A stretch of 64,000 nt of DNA from Symbiodinium natans. Its lineage: Eukaryota; Sar; Dinophyceae; Suessiales; Symbiodiniaceae. Under the pieces are notes generated by a model. It did no database searches, had not been told where the DNA came from, and was given only the letters and a program-made list of their open reading frames with translations. Within the stretch, counting starts at the first letter, position 1. Each line of letters opens with the position of its first letter. Both the position numbers and the translations under genes were made by a program. Of this stretch, positions 16,669-28,382 are shown piece after piece. The stretch is from positions 97,501 to 161,500 of the forward strand of contig CAJNDS010002081.1 in the NCBI GenBank assembly GCA_905221605.1, given 5' to 3'.

Positions 16669-17410
16669 TCAGGGGTTGTTGCGAGGCTGCTTGAGACCGT
16701 CGTTGCGCAGAGGGATCAACGCTCCACCCAAGTGCGAGGAAACACTGGCCCTTGGGCTGGCGCATCCTCCGTACAGCCTCCAGCCACGGAGGTGTGGTTC
16801 AGCTTGCACTAGGAGTTGCAGAGCACCGTAGATGCAGCGGACGCCACCACCAAGTCCTATCGCCCCCCGTAACGCAGGCGTGTCGGGCGCGGAGTTCGAA
16901 GCGCTGATGCCAGCGGAAGCTGTAGGCTTGACGGCAATCTGCCGACGGCCAAGGTCTGGCACTGGCGGTGGCAGCGGTTGTAGTCGCCTTCGACGACCAA
17001 TGCGGGCCAGGACTGGCACCCTAAAACCCAGAAAGCAAACCTCCCGCGAACGCGGCTATCGTCCCAACATCGCCGAGGCCGAAGTCATCGAAGCTTCCCA
17101 GAGCATTTCGTGCCAGCGCTGGCTGCGGCCTGCAACAGCATCTCTGCGCAGAAGAGTTTCTGACCTGCAGAAGGCGCCCGGCGTCGGCATTCTACCGACC
17201 GTGCCTGCCGCTCCAAGCGCGGGAGCACTGAAGGTGCATGGTTCTGGAGTGGGCTTGGGCTGCACGGGACGCAGAGCCCCGCAGCTCCAGATCCACGGCG
17301 CCAGCGCAGGGAGCGCAGATGCAGATGGGCCAGCTTGGTGTGCAGGAAGTCCCGCCGACCCTCCATCTCGAGGAATCGCGCGACCCCATCGTCGTCGCCC
17401 GACCCACACC
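16669..17410. other. GC-rich block with long open frames on both strands
   Basis: Telomere-free, GC-rich sequence. The minus frame contains GLGGGVRCIYGALQLL near 16850, loosely recalling the CIYG motif of the repeat gene; the plus frame (16832-17479) contains AEAEVIEASQSISCQRWLR. Frames stay open on both strands because of GC content, so strand and product are unresolved. Confidence 0.3.
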
Positions 17411-17415
17411 GGGCC

Positions 17416-17514
17416 ACATGGGAGTTTACGAAAAGAAAGGACCCCTAAACTAGACCCCCAAGTAGTCGGATTCCCCTAAAAGGCACCCCCCTAATTGCAG
17501 AAAACCCCACATGC
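17416..17514. mobile_element. Family-2 MITE-like element
   Basis: ACATGGGAGTTTACGAAAAG at the left and TTGCAGAAAACCCCACATGC at the right. Confidence 0.75.
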
Positions 17515-17919
17515 AACGCCGGGCACAAGAAGCCGCGCGCGGGGACGACACCTTCCAAGCCGCGTCGGCGAGTCTATGCGCCACTGCCAGCAAGCCCGAC
17601 GGAGACACGCATGGCCACCACGCTTGGGGATTAAGAGGGTTTAGGATTCACGACACTCCAGTTCTGGTGTTCGAGCCTGTCTTCAGCAAGGCTCGTCCAT
17701 GTTTAGGGCTTATAGTTCAAGGTTTAAGGTCTGGTCCCAACATAGGGGTGCAATCCTTCTTATAGAAGCTTTGCAAAAAGGGGTACCATTTTTCGGAAAC
17801 CCCCAAATGCCTGTAAAGACTCTTTGGGGAATCAGGCCTCGGGGAAACTTTAGCGCTGAGAGGGGGTCTGCCCCTGGGGTTCAAAGGTTCCTAAAACATG
17901 GCCTTGTTGTAGCCTGCCC

Positions 17920-18335
17920 TACCCTAAACCCTAAACCCTAAACCCTAACCCTAAACCCTAAACCCTAAACCCTAAACCCTAAACCCTAAACCTTCTAAAA
18001 CTCAGGCCCGACCCCTGAGGTTTGAAGAAGCACCCCCCCGCCTGCGGCTGCAGGGCCTTCAGCCTTCAGCGGAGCGGCCTGCAAGGCGTGGAGGTTGTCG
18101 GTGCCAGGGCTCAGGGAAGCTAAGGGTTTAGGGTTTAGGGTTTAGGGTTTAGGGTTTAGGGTTTAGGGTTTAGGGTTTGGGGTTTGGGGTTTGGGGTTTA
18201 GGGCTTAGGGTTTAGGGTTTAGGGTTTAGGGTTCAGGGTTTAGGGTTTAGGGTTCAGGGTTTAGGGTTTAGGGTTTAGGGTTTAGGGTTTAGGGTTTAGG
18301 GTTTAGGGTTTAGGGTTTAGGGTTTAGGGTTTAGG
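17920..18335. repeat. CCCTAAA then TTTAGGG arrays
   Basis: CCCTAAA copies (17925-17992) and about 30 TTTAGGG-type copies (18125-18335) flank a 120-bp unique island. Confidence 0.95.
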
Positions 18336-18834
18336 CCCCTAAACCCCAACCCCGAGTCCGCTACACTGGGAAGGCCAGAAAACTAGGGTGAAAAATCGGG
18401 TTTCTTAGGGGGGTTGCGAGGCCTGGAGAGTCTTTTTGATGGCCTCAGAGCTTCTTCGTCACACAGAATTCAAGGCACTTGTGTGGGTTTAGGGCTTAGG
18501 GCTTAGGGCTTAGGGCTTACGGCTTCGGGGTTTAGGGGTTAGGGTTTTGGGTTTATGGCTTAGGGTTTAGGGTTTGGGGTTTAGGGTTTGGGGTTGGCTG
18601 AGGGTAGGTCAGATGCACCCATGCAAGGCGTGCTGTGGCGTGTGCCAAGGTTCATGCTCCCTCGCAACTCGCCCACCCAGTCCATGTTTAGGGCTTAGGG
18701 CTCAGGGACCCTAAACCCTAAACCCTAAACCCTAAACCCTAAACCCTAAAACCCTAAACAGTGGTTTTCGGAGTACGAGGGCTGCGAACCCTTGAGGCCA
18801 GACCTGCTGCTCGGTTTCCTGCAGGCACCACTGG

Positions 18835-18925
18835 CTCAATACAAAAGAAACATCAAGACTCTGGCCGGCCGGGGTCTGCCGTAGATGCAGCCAAATCCGA
18901 ACGGCTGCCAACGTTCGGGCAGAAG
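18835..18925 (-). pseudogene. Isolated YGIP-type repeat fragment
   Basis: Minus frame PFGFGCIYGRPRPARVL after GTTGGCAG matches the GCIYGIP-x-(H/N)A-xx-VL element of the repeat gene, but lacks AG|G, and the flanking units were not found. It could be a diverged exon of a related gene or a relic. Confidence 0.33.
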
Positions 18926-19309
18926 GCAAAAGAATCCCCTCCCCCAAGATTAAACCACCCCCCTGCCCCCTAATATGAATTACCCCCCAGTATAGTTCTA
19001 TTATAGTATATGCGGGGGGGTGTAAATATTGGGGGATAGGGGGGTTCAATATTAGGGGGAGGGGATTCCTGAGAGAGGCCCCAAAGCTTGAGGCCGGGCC
19101 CTGGAGGGCGCTCTGAAGGTGTAAGGTCAAGCTCCTACCCAAGGTCCCCAGTACCCCCGGTAGAAAAACAGGAATGCTCCCTAAATAAGGGTTCCGTAGC
19201 TGGCTTAAGGACCTTAAGGAGTATTCCATAATTCATAATTAAGGAGTATTGGAGTCTCTGGGTACGGAACCTGCCAGCGCGCTTGGAGCCGTGCGCCGGC
19301 ACCTTCCAG

Positions 19310-19405
19310 GCGCTGACAGAGCTCCCGCGCAGCAACTGTCTCGCCAGCTCCGGGAGCTGCCAAAGCCGTCGCCAGCTTCCACGCCCGGCTCTTCGCAGCC
19401 CATAG
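19310..19405 (+). CDS. Candidate internal exon, Ala/Pro/Ser-rich
   Basis: The acceptor ACCTTCCAG|G and donor CCCATAG|GT bound a frame encoding ADRAPAQQLSRQLRELPKPS and then PASTPGSSQPI. One base of a split codon remains at the 3' end. Both splice signals fit the pattern of the other exons. Confidence 0.45.
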   Translation, partial: ALTELPRSNCLASSGSCQSRRQLPRPALRSP

Positions 19406-19435
19406 GTCGCTTGAGTTTAGAGCTTAGGGTTTAGG

Positions 19436-19530
19436 GTGTATTACAAGCCCAAACCAGCCAGCCCTAAGCCCAAAGAGCCCGCCCCCAAAGAACAGCCCCA
19501 AGCCCGAGAACCACAGAACCCACTTGGCCT
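19436..19530 (+). CDS. Candidate Lys/Pro-rich coding segment
   Basis: The frame YYKPKPASPKPKEPAPKEQP follows the previous exon by 31 bases. It could be part of the same protein, or C-rich degenerate telomere sequence read by chance. No clear acceptor. Confidence 0.25.
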
Positions 19531-19539
19531 CCTTCACAT

Positions 19540-21640
19540 CCTTGGGCGGCTCGGGAAGGGGCCTGGAGAGAGGCAGACTTGGGTTATTTACCACACTTTG
19601 CCGGATTGCGGTCGGTCAAAAAATCCTGGAGCCGTGGGGCCTCGATTCAAAGCAGCCCTCTAGATGCCCAAATAGGCTGAGAGTTTCGGTTTCAGATGCC
19701 TTCCCCGCACCCCGCCCACAAGCCCCAAAGGCTTTGGCCCCCCCCCCCCCCCCCTCTCGGCCTTCCAAATTCAGGTTCCCCGGTCGTAACCCCTTCTCCC
19801 GCCCTTTTCACGGACTCTCGTCCCTCAAGATGCTGACTATCTATCATCGACAGGCTCTCCCGGCCAAGGTCAGGAGTGGTTTTGAGGTTTCCAAAAATTG
19901 GTGTAGGGCCAGAGCCTGAAAGCCTTTCGGGATGTGTTTTTGGGTGGTTCGGCTGTCAGGCCCCTTTGAGATATCTTGCCACACGGATGCTTTAACAATG
20001 GCATCTAAGGCATGCGGGAAACCCTAACCCCTGAACCCCTGAATCCCTAAATCCCTAAACCAGTGGTGCCTTCGGTAGCGCGGGGCGGTGATGCCGGCAC
20101 GATGCCTCAACGCATACGGCTAAGAGGTCAGCATCTACGTTGTTTTTTTGTGGGCTTCAATTTTTAGGGTCAGCGTGTAAGGATTTAGTGTTGCCGGATG
20201 TTGCGGGCTAGGGGTAGCAGAAAAGTCACGGTGTCAATCTCTCTCTCGTTCTCTCCGGCTTTGTCCCTTTCGGGGAGGGGGGGCAGGCGAAGCTCGCGCA
20301 TTCACAGCCAGTCTGCATCAAACGCAGGTACTGACGGTGGCATCGATTCCGCTGCCCAATTTTGCATGGGTTAACAATGCACCAAGACTTCAACTTCGCG
20401 CAGCACATAAATTGGTAGGTGGCATATGTCCCGAAACACTAGTAAGACTGTGCAGCCATCGAAGATACCAGTACTCGCACCACGTGAAAAACCACAAGCA
20501 CACATGGGTACGACACGTCTCCCGGTCTCTTGAAGGCAGGTGTCGTTTTCAGCTTCACATGGAGCTCTTGCTGGTATACAACCCGCTTTTGAACTTGTCA
20601 GGCAAGTCACACGTAGAAAACACGTGCATAGCCGCATACGTCCGAAGAAACCACACGTCCAATCTTAACTCGTCAGGGAGCTGATCACGGCGGCCGCCTT
20701 TGTAGCTGCCACGGTGCGGCGGCCCCGACCTCACCACGCTTGAAGGTACGACAGGAGGTATGTATGGGACGTTGAGGCTTGTGAGGGAGCTTCCATGTTC
20801 AAGTTTCGTTCTTCCAACGTTCTGAGAAGGACAAAAAATGTGCTTACAAAGGGCCCCTGGCTTGCCGCAAATTCCTGCTTTCAGTGAACTCAGGCGTCGG
20901 GGGGGGGTAAGATGGACACTATGCTGCACGTGCGTGCCTTCTTAAGAGATTTCTTGTAAACGAAACACCTGCAGAATGGACACAGCACGCCCGCGGAAGA
21001 GACCCAAAGAGCGCGGACGGGCGCAGAGGGCGCGGTGGGCGGAGGGCGCAGAGCACAGAGGCAAACCGGCTTACACCGAAACCTGCCGTCCAACCGCACG
21101 TCTCACTTCCCCCGCGACCACGCCTCCCACGCCCCTCTCAGATCAAAGTGTTCCGACCCCCCTCCCTTGACCATGTCCTCTCCATGGTCCCCCTTCAAAA
21201 ATCATTCCGTCCGACCCTCCTCTGTTGTCCGTCTCCCCTTCGCGGCCTGTTCCGTCATGCAGAACGCGATCCGATAGCGCGTCTTCCGCGTTGAAGCCCT
21301 CAACAAGAACCCAGAAAGGTCTTCGGGAACAAGCTAAGAACAACGAGCACGCGCAGAATGGACGTTAAGCGTCCTAGCGGGGGGTGGGGGGCGGGGCTTG
21401 GGCATCATGATTCAGAGTGGCCTAAAAGGGGGGATGGGAAAGTGTAGAAACCTATGCATGTTCTCTGAACCCAGCAGGCCCTCAAGGAGATTCGTAGGTA
21501 CACATAACTGTGCAGTTCCCCTAAGTGGAACTGGGGTCAAAACTTAAAGCAACCACACTGGGGCAGGGCTGGGTTCCCCGAACCCAAACATGCCCAAACC
21601 CCAAGACACCCTCATGAACCACCAAAAAAACCTCATTAGA
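19540..21640. other. 2.1-kb telomere-poor block
   Basis: Holds a poly-C tract (19739-19755) and several overlapping frames of 60-124 codons (for example minus 20555-20929 and plus 20337-20684), none with recognisable motifs. An island such as this may contain exons of an unrecognised gene; I see no support for any single model. Confidence 0.3.
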
Positions 21641-21642
21641 AC

Positions 21643-21750
21643 CCTAAACCCTAATCCCTAAACCCTAAACCCTAGACCCTAAACCCTAGACCCTAAACCC
21701 TAAACCCTAAACCCTAAACCCTAAACCCTAAACTCCTCTAGAACCCTAAA
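21643..21750. repeat. CCCTAAA array with CCCTAGA variants
   Basis: Left flank of the 21775-21848 exon. Confidence 0.95.
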
Positions 21751-21774
21751 CCCTCAGCGCCGGGGTCCTCGCGC

Positions 21775-21848
21775 CATGGAGGAATACTCGGGGTACATGT
21801 GGCCGCCAGGCCAGGAGTTGGGCCAGGCGGAGTAGGTGCCGTTGTAGC
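21775..21848 (-). CDS. Candidate internal exon, aromatic/Gly/Pro-rich
   Basis: The acceptor TTTTTTGAG|G has an unusually clear pyrimidine tract. Encodes YNGTYSAWPNSWPGGHMYPE and then YSSM; likely donor ATG|GC. Tyr/Trp/Gly/Pro content suggests a disordered or cell-surface segment. Product unknown. Confidence 0.5.
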
Positions 21849-21884
21849 CTCAAAAAAGCGTACTTCAGATGTGGGATTTCGGGT

Positions 21885-21965
21885 TTAGGGTTTCGGGTTT
21901 AGGGTTTCGGGTTTAGGGTTTCGGGTTTAGGGTTTCGGGTTTAGGGTTTCGGGCTTCGGGCTTGG
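21885..21965. repeat. Alternating TTTCGGG-TTTAGGG dimer array
   Basis: Five perfect copies of a 14-bp higher-order unit made of TTTCGGG plus TTTAGGG. A second, shorter array of the same dimer is at 41170-41290. Confidence 0.95.
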
Positions 21966-22439
21966 GGTTTGGGGGGTGGTGAAGGGTGGCACTGGCGAAG
22001 AATTTCTGGGTGTGGCGGAGAGGTTGGGTGCCCTTTGCGCGGCGCCGTTTCGAGTCTCCTTATGGTTGCTTGCCTGTTTTCATGCAGCAAACTGTGCTCT
22101 GGCACAACAAGCTCTACTCCTCTGAAGGGTCGAGTTTGGGAAAGTTGCAAATCGCGGTTGGGAACCTTTTGGGAGGGGGGGGGGGGTTAGGCCAAAGGCC
22201 CACAAGAGGCCTAGCGCCCCTCCGCACCCATCCCAGAAAGCTTCAAACGGTTTGGAAATCTTAGCGTTTGTGTTTACGTAGTCCGGCTTCGCGGGGGATG
22301 TGGCCGCACGAGCTGACTGGGGCGCCAGCGGCGCTGGCGAAACCCGAAACCGAAACCCCAAACCCTAACACGCATGGACCTAAGAAACCAGAATCCTCTC
22401 AATCACCTTGACCTCGGCTTTCGGGCTTTAAGGTCTATA

Positions 22440-22760
22440 GGTTAGGGCTTAGGGCTTGGGGTTTAGCATGGCCGCACCTCCCCCCCCCCTTAGGGCTTAG
22501 GGCTTAGGGTTTAGGGCGTAGGGCTTAGGGCTTAGGGCTTAAACATCAGCGATTTTTGCCCTTATAGCAATCGAGGAGCCACCAAAGTTGCCGGGTGGGT
22601 AGGCGGGCCTCAGCGAGCTCTTCGGTAGAAAGTACACTGCGCTGCACGCTTACGTAACAACAGATCTCTGTGCACCCTAAACCCTGAACCCTAAACCCTA
22701 AACCCTAAACCCATCACCCTAAACCCTAAGCCCTAAGCCCTAAGCCCGAAGCTCTAAGCC
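22440..22760. other. CTTAGGG array, exon-like island, CCCTAAA array
   Basis: CTTAGGG-rich repeats (22440-22545), then a 120-bp island whose minus strand has two open frames (VLSTEELAEARLPTRQLWWL and AVYFLPKSSLRPAYPPGNFG), then CCCTAAA (22676-22760). Coding is likely but the frame is ambiguous. Confidence 0.35.
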
Positions 22761-22859
22761 CTAAACCCCTAAACCGCTCGCTCTCCAGCTCGCACTTCTG
22801 TGGACCCTCAGGTCGACAACGACTCTCCAAGCCAGGCTGTCGCCGACTCTAGCGGAATG

Positions 22860-22986
22860 TACTTGGAGGTTCATGGGTACGTATAACCCCAGTTATACGT
22901 CTACCTTTTGCCCACTTAGAGGACTTTAGGGTGCGTAGAGGTACAGTGCCAGTTGGGGTTAGGAGTACCCATGAGCCTCCTAGTAG
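22860..22986. mobile_element. Family-3 MITE-like element, diverged
   Basis: The ends TACTTGGAGGTTCATGGGTA and TACCCATGAGCCTCCTAGTA are kept; the centre differs from the other copies. Confidence 0.72.
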
Positions 22987-23099
22987 GGAATCTAGGGTGT
23001 AGGGGCTTCAAAAGCTGAGGGATGAAGGGCTCACCCAGAGACTCCAAAGCCCTTCATTAAGGAATATCAGGTCTACACGTCCCGCAACCTCATGCCCTT

Positions 23100-23355
23100 A
23101 AAATTCTAATAGGAACCCTAATATGACCCCAAACCCTAACCCCTAAACCCTGAACCCTAAACCCTAAACCCTAAACCCCAAACCCTAAACCCTAAACCCT
23201 TAACTACTCCTTAGTTGAGGGGTCTTGGAGTCTCTGAGTAGGGAGTCTGCGGTCCGGGCAAGGCGGCTGCTGCTGCCTGCTGGGCGGCTACAGCCTGCGC
23301 CTGCGCTGCAGCCTGGGCTTCCGACATGGTATTCCCATGCAGATTCTTGTGTGAA

Positions 23356-23391
<36 letters not shown>

Positions 23392-23480
23392 GTTTATTTA
23401 TTTCTTTAGTTAGTTCTTTTTATTTATTTATTTAATTTTCTATATACATATGTATATATATATATATGTATACACATTTT
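23100..23480. repeat. CCCTAAA array and TA microsatellites
   Basis: CCCTAAA (about 23130-23210), then TA repeats at 23357-23388 and 23452-23466 within a T-rich tract. Confidence 0.85.
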
Positions 23481-23757
23481 TTCAGTCATATTACCAGTCA
23501 GGGTTCGGGCTGAAGGATCTAGATGCTATTCAAGAGTTTGGGGATGGGGCTCAGGGCTTGGCCGGGCCCCTCAGCCACTTTGGAGTTGAAGCAACATATG
23601 AAGTCAGGCCTGTACGAGCGGCTGGCGCCTGGGCCTCGTCCACCAAGCTGAAACTACTATTTGCTTAAGAACCCCAAAAGAATAAAAAGCAGTAATCCCT
23701 ATATTACCCTTCATAAGGAAGAATATTTTTAGCAATTAGTAGGAAATAGGCCTAGGC

Positions 23758-24290
23758 CTAGGCACTCCACACCCCATCTGGTCGGACGAGGTGACGAGAT
23801 TGGAGATTCAACGTCTGCGCGGCAGCTTGTTGGGGATATGACGGCTGGCGAGCTGGTGGAAGTGCCACGTCATGACAGGTGGCAAGGAACCACCAGGGCA
23901 TAACGATGGAACGACTCATGTTTTGGTACATGTTTCGGAGCCAGGGCTGGAAAAGAAATCTCCCCGCATCGACGTTGTTCTTGTTCATCGCTTGGCCTCA
24001 GAACTGCCGTCTCCCACAGGCAGATAGATGTAAAGCCATGGGTGCCGGTGGCCGGTGGCCTTGCATGAAGTCTACAAAGTCATAGAATATGCACATGTCC
24101 ATGGACGCCATGGATTGACGCATTCGGTGGACAACACCGCCATTTTCAGGTAGTCCAGAGAGACCTCCTTTCGAAAGGAAGAGCGAGTGGGTCGGAAAAT
24201 GAAGCCTGAATTTCTGCCGGAAGGTCACTTGCGCTGGATGCGCCAACAGCTTGCAGACTGCATTTCTCGTTGGGGGAACTTCATGCCACC
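23758..24290 (-). pseudogene. Gene fragment with FYDF motif, in-frame stop
   Basis: One minus frame runs from about 24290 to 23758 with a single TGA (at about 24000). It includes GVVHRMRQSMASMDMCIFYD followed by FVDFMQGHR, then NMYQNMSRSIVMPWWFLATC. The (F/W)(Y/W)DF-x-D/S-x-(M/P)Q-xxR arrangement recalls a large, uncharacterised dinoflagellate protein family. An intron spanning the TGA is the alternative to a broken gene. No telomere array interrupts it. Confidence 0.35.
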
Positions 24291-24740
24291 TTCAATAACG
24301 GTCCCGGATCCGACCGGCGAAACGACCGCCGGTTGACGCCATAGACGGATCAGAAGTAATCTAAGTTCGCGCACGGCGAGTACGGAACAAACCTAGCCTG
24401 GCTTCCGCTTAATGATGACACGCGATGTCTTGCCATTGGCCCAGAATGGAAGCCAAAAATGCTTCATCAGGTTTGGTTGTGGGAGCTGCGCTTGAGCGGG
24501 CCATACAGTCGGGCGATGTTGCACTCAAACCCTAGACCCCTAAACCCTAAACCCTAAACCCTAAACCCTCAAGCAATGATCCCGATCAGGCCGTTGGGTT
24601 TGCAACCAGGTACTGGCCCTCGTGTTGGGATTTCGTCGCAGTAAGGCCCAGTGGGTCACTTTGAATCTGAGGCTCCGTATAGGCATCTGTTGGTCAAAAT
24701 ATGGAGGAGCTGGATGAACCGAATTGAATCTTGGAGATGA
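24290..24740. other. Unresolved sequence with one CCCTAAA array
   Basis: Minus strand contains MKHFWLPFWANGKTSRVIIK ending at a stop near 24394, possibly an exon. CCCTAAA copies at 24530-24570. Confidence 0.28.
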
Positions 24741-24940
24741 GCCACCATCTCAAACTGTCAAGCCCAAAAGCATCATCCTTTTCGTGTCCTGTGTCTGTGT
24801 CTGTGGGTGTGGCTGTGTGTGGGTAGGGGAGGGGGGTGTCGCGTGAGGGATTCGGACACGCTGCTTGAAGGCGAACTGCGTGGATGGGGCGGACCTCGAG
24901 GGCGAGCCCTCAGAAGGGGGGTTCTGAGCTGAGCGAGCGC

Positions 24941-25093
24941 GCCACAAAATAACTGCGGCAGCAGTGTGAATCGCACAAGTTTGATCGAAGAGCCAAACGA
25001 TGCTCCCAGATGCTGTCGTTGATGAATCTGGAGCCTCCGTCTCTTCGCGCAGCAATCTTACTATATGATTATATGTACGTTGGGCCAAATACT
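24941..25093 (-). CDS. Candidate exon of unknown protein
   Basis: Minus frame EYLAQRTYNHIVRLLREETE then IVWLFDQTCAIHTAAAVILW has natural composition over 51 codons. The acceptor CTCCAG|AG lacks the usual following G; the donor is TGGC|GC. Reading on past the donor gives only simple Pro/Thr/His repeat sequence. Confidence 0.4.
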
Positions 25094-25109
25094 CTGGAGC
25101 CCGCGCCAA

Positions 25110-26150
25110 TCACAGCATGGCAGTAACAACAACAACGACGTCAATGCATTGGTTGCGGTCTTGCTTTTCGTCTGCCATTTTGCGCTTCACTCCTTGGCGC
25201 CACCTGTTGTTGTGCGACATGCAGCTTGCAGCTGGGCCATGATGCAATCTTGAGTCGAGGCCTTGAGATTGAACGGTGGCGTTGGTAGTCGGTCGCGGGC
25301 CATTCAAGAGGAGCCGAGGTCTGCCCCTGGGCATCCCTGGGCCACGGTGGTTGTTTGAGATGCTCAGGTTCCAACCACGGGGCGATGAGACGGTTGCCCA
25401 ACTAAGGAAGCATATGTGGACAGCAATGAGGGGTGGCTGAAAGGTTCGCGCCGCTGAGTGATCTGCCTTCGAGCGTATCAGAGAGGGCTCATGGGGGCCC
25501 CCTTCGGGCCTCATGAGAAGGAGAGGGGGCGGGGGCGGCGATTGGTGTCGGTGCGTACCTTTACGATTCCTGCCCGCAACAACAGGCTGGGGCGGCGCAT
25601 GACATGTGCTGGCGCGGATGAAGCACCTGAAGCGGCTTGTCCAATGAGGAAGATGCCAGGATGCCAGCGAGAAGACCTGGGGCTGACGACAGGAGTCCCG
25701 AGGGGGGAGTAACGAGCCTGGCTCAACACCGAGAGGCCACGCGCGGCGAGGACCACCAGAACTCCCGGCCTAGGAGCAGCCCCCCTGCTCAAGAGGATGC
25801 TGAGTTTGTGGAGTTTGGGGTTGCAGATCGGCTCCCCGATGGTGAGGGCAGGGCCGGGTTTGACTCTTCAGGGCGTCGGGCCAAGCTGTCCTAAACCCTG
25901 AATACCCTCTAACCGCGCAACCGCGCAGGACCATTCAGCTCGGGTTTTTTTCCAGGGCTTCGCCCTTCAGATGCCCCTTCCCACCCCTTAAGGTACCCCT
26001 CAAAATAAGGGCTTTGAAAGCCCTGAATCAATTTGGGAAAGACGAGGAAAAGCAATCACACGGGATCTCCCTCCATGAGCTGTGCTTCGGTGCTTCACGG
26101 GAGCTAAAGATCCGGCGGCAGCTCCCAGAGCCGCATACGGCCAGGCATCC
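25110..26150. other. GC-rich block with overlapping frames
   Basis: Several 80-130-codon frames overlap on both strands (for example plus 25637-25894 and minus 25110-25514). No motif recognised. A coding role is possible for part of it. Confidence 0.25.
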
Positions 26151-26157
26151 TGTTTTG

Positions 26158-26285
26158 CGGTTTAGGGTTTAGGGTTTAGGGTTTAGGGTTTAGGGTTTAG
26201 GGTTTAGGGTTCAGGGTTCAGGGTTTAGGGTTTAGGGTTTAGGGTTTAGGGTTTAGGGTTTAGGGTTTAGGGTTTAGGGTTTATT
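26158..26285. repeat. TTTAGGG array
   Basis: About 18 heptamers, with two TTCAGGG. Confidence 0.97.
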
Positions 26286-26399
26286 GTTCAGGAACCTCCA
26301 AGTACCAAGGGTTTAGGGAAGCACATGACACTGGCAAGCGAAGCTCCCTTGAAGGCTTCAGGGCCCCAGGGCTACCAGCATCTTCTGGGGTTTCCACTT

Positions 26400-26820
26400 T
26401 TAGGGCTTAGGGTCTAGGGTTTTAGGGTTTAGGGTTTAGGGTTTAGGGTCTAGGGTTTGGGGTTTAGGGTTTTTTGGGTTTAGGGTTTAGGGTGTAGGGT
26501 GTAGCGTTTCGAGTGCAGGGTTTAGGGCTTCGGGTGCACGAAGAATTTCTGGGGAATGCCACTGGCCTGCTGCCTTCGGTCGTCCCGCTTCGGCCGCCGC
26601 CTGTCAGATGATTCTACATGATGAACACGGTTTAGGGTTTAGGTTTAGGGTTTAGGGTTTAGGGTTTAGGGTTTAGGGTTTAGGGTTTAGGGTTGAGGGT
26701 TTAGGGTTTAGGGTTTAGGGTTTAGGGTTTAGGGTTTAGGGTTTGGGGTTTGGGGTTTAGGGTTTAGGGTTTAGGGTTTAGGGTTTAGGGTTTAGGGTTT
26801 AGGGTTTAGGGTTTAGCTAC
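26400..26820. repeat. TTTAGGG arrays around a short unique island
   Basis: Degenerate array 26400-26540, unique 26540-26625, then about 27 heptamers to 26818. Confidence 0.95.
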
Positions 26821-26999
26821 CTCTGCCAGACATCCATAATTGGTCGAGAAAGAGCATTTCATGGTCATTTTTCAGGATAGCTGCAAGCAGATATTCAATC
26901 GTTAACTGTTGCCACTAACTTGATGATTGCTGCTATTGTCAATACTGCCATCTCGTTTTCAAAGCCCTCAACACTCGTTGAGCCACACACCCTGAACCC

Positions 27000-27290
27000 C
27001 CAGCTTAAAGTCGCTCTAAACCCTAAACCCTAAATCCTAAACCCTAAACCCTTAAAGTAGGCCCTATATCGATGTGTGCGTACATGGCTCGGCCTGTGGA
27101 ACAGCTGATCGGCTGTAGGTGGCTGTGCCCCTAAACCCTAAACCCTAAACCCCAAACCCCAAACCCTAAACCCCAAACCCCAAACCCTAAACCCTAAACC
27201 CGAAACTCCAAACCCCAAACCCCAAACCCCAAACCCTAAACCCTAAACCCTAAACCCCAAACCCTAAACCCTAAACCCTAAACCCTCATG
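27000..27290. repeat. CCCTAAA arrays with CCCCAAA
   Basis: The longer block (27130-27290) mixes CCCTAAA and CCCCAAA in short runs. Left flank of the exon at 27300. Confidence 0.95.
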
Positions 27291-27299
27291 CTCTCACAC

Positions 27300-27341
27300 C
27301 TGGCATCTGCGGAGCTGCTGGTGGTCGATTCGTACTCGTAC
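27300..27341 (-). CDS. Candidate 42-bp internal exon
   Basis: The acceptor CAGCCGAG|G and donor GCCAG|GTGTGA are both strong. The frame gives YEYESTTSSSADA with split codons at each end. TTTAGGG starts 18 bases to the right, and CCCTAAA ends 10 bases to the left. Confidence 0.45.
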
Positions 27342-27449
27342 CTCGGCTGGGCTTGCTGAGGTTTAGGGTTTAGGGTTTAGGGTATAGGGCTTAGGGTTTG
27401 GGGTTTGGGGTTTGGGGTTTAGGGTTCTGCGCCTCCTCATCACGCCAGC

Positions 27450-28200
27450 ATGACATTCTGAGATGAGAATTCACACCCGCCGGCAACCCACTTTACACCA
27501 GCCGGTCAGCACGACCGCCTCGCAACAACGCTTTCTTACAAGGGTGGTTTAAACCGGGCAGGGCCCTCTTAAACATATGGCAACCCAAGGGTGGCGCTTC
27601 AGCGAAAAAAGCAGCCAAAGGGCTCGTCTTCCTCCTCTTCCGCAGCCTCGCGAGGTCGCAATTGGAGAAATTTCAAGGCCGCAGTCATCGCGACTGGAAG
27701 CATGCATAATAAGGCCATCGTGCGACGGAAGACAACGCTGTGAAGGTACAAGCATTTCTGAGGGATGAGGTCTCAAAACCGGAGTAAGGAAAGGAGACGT
27801 TCACACAACAGTTTGAGAACCTGAGAAGCAGGTGCACAAATTGTAAACGACAAACGACAAAAACCCAAGCAACACGTGCTCCAGTGCATCTCACCTTATC
27901 AAAGCCTGACAAGTAACCCTGTTTGTCGAAACCCTTTGCTCTTCTGCTTTTGCGGCGTGGCCCAGACATCCCAATGCCCTACAGAGAAGGACTATGTCAA
28001 TGTGAAGAAGAAAAGCACGCACAGGTGGATTTCCCGTATTTGGAATCCCCTCTGGGTACCATTGCCCTCTGATGGCGCTGCATAGTGGGACGAATTCGAA
28101 AAAGCTCTAAACATAAAACCCTGAAGCCCTAAACCCCTAAAAGACCTAAGCCGCACTACAAGAGTTGCCAAAGTAGGGTACCTATTTAGAGGTATTGAAT
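27450..28200. other. Telomere-free block, no resolved gene
   Basis: Overlapping frames of up to 94 codons on both strands (minus 27685-27969; plus 27577-27768). No family motif. Confidence 0.25.
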
Positions 28201-28274
28201 ACCGGAACCGAATTATCCTTCCTTGCGTTTGTCTTGACACCCTACATACGAGACGACTTTGGGGGAAAAGGCAC

Positions 28275-28382
28275 GGGGCCTTCGCAACCTTCTCCTTCGC
28301 AGCTTTTTCTTTCCCAGGGTTCTCCTTCGCAGACTCCTTTGCTGGAGGCGGCGCCGCCGCCGCGGCTTTCTGCGGGGATTTC
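28275..28382 (-). CDS. Candidate Lys/Ala-rich exon
   Basis: The acceptor GGCCAAG|G and donor GCCCC|GT bound a frame encoding KSPQKAAAAAPPPAKESAKE and then NPGKEKAAKEKVAKA. The Lys/Ala/Pro pattern resembles tails of basic nuclear proteins, but low complexity makes homology calls unsafe. A further GC-rich minus frame lies upstream (28430-28570). Confidence 0.42.

Noticed and set aside
19194-19210. Relict dinoflagellate spliced-leader sequence (CCGTAGC ... TGGCTTAAGG)
   Set aside because: It lacks the central CATTTT and matches only in two short blocks; chance similarity is likely.
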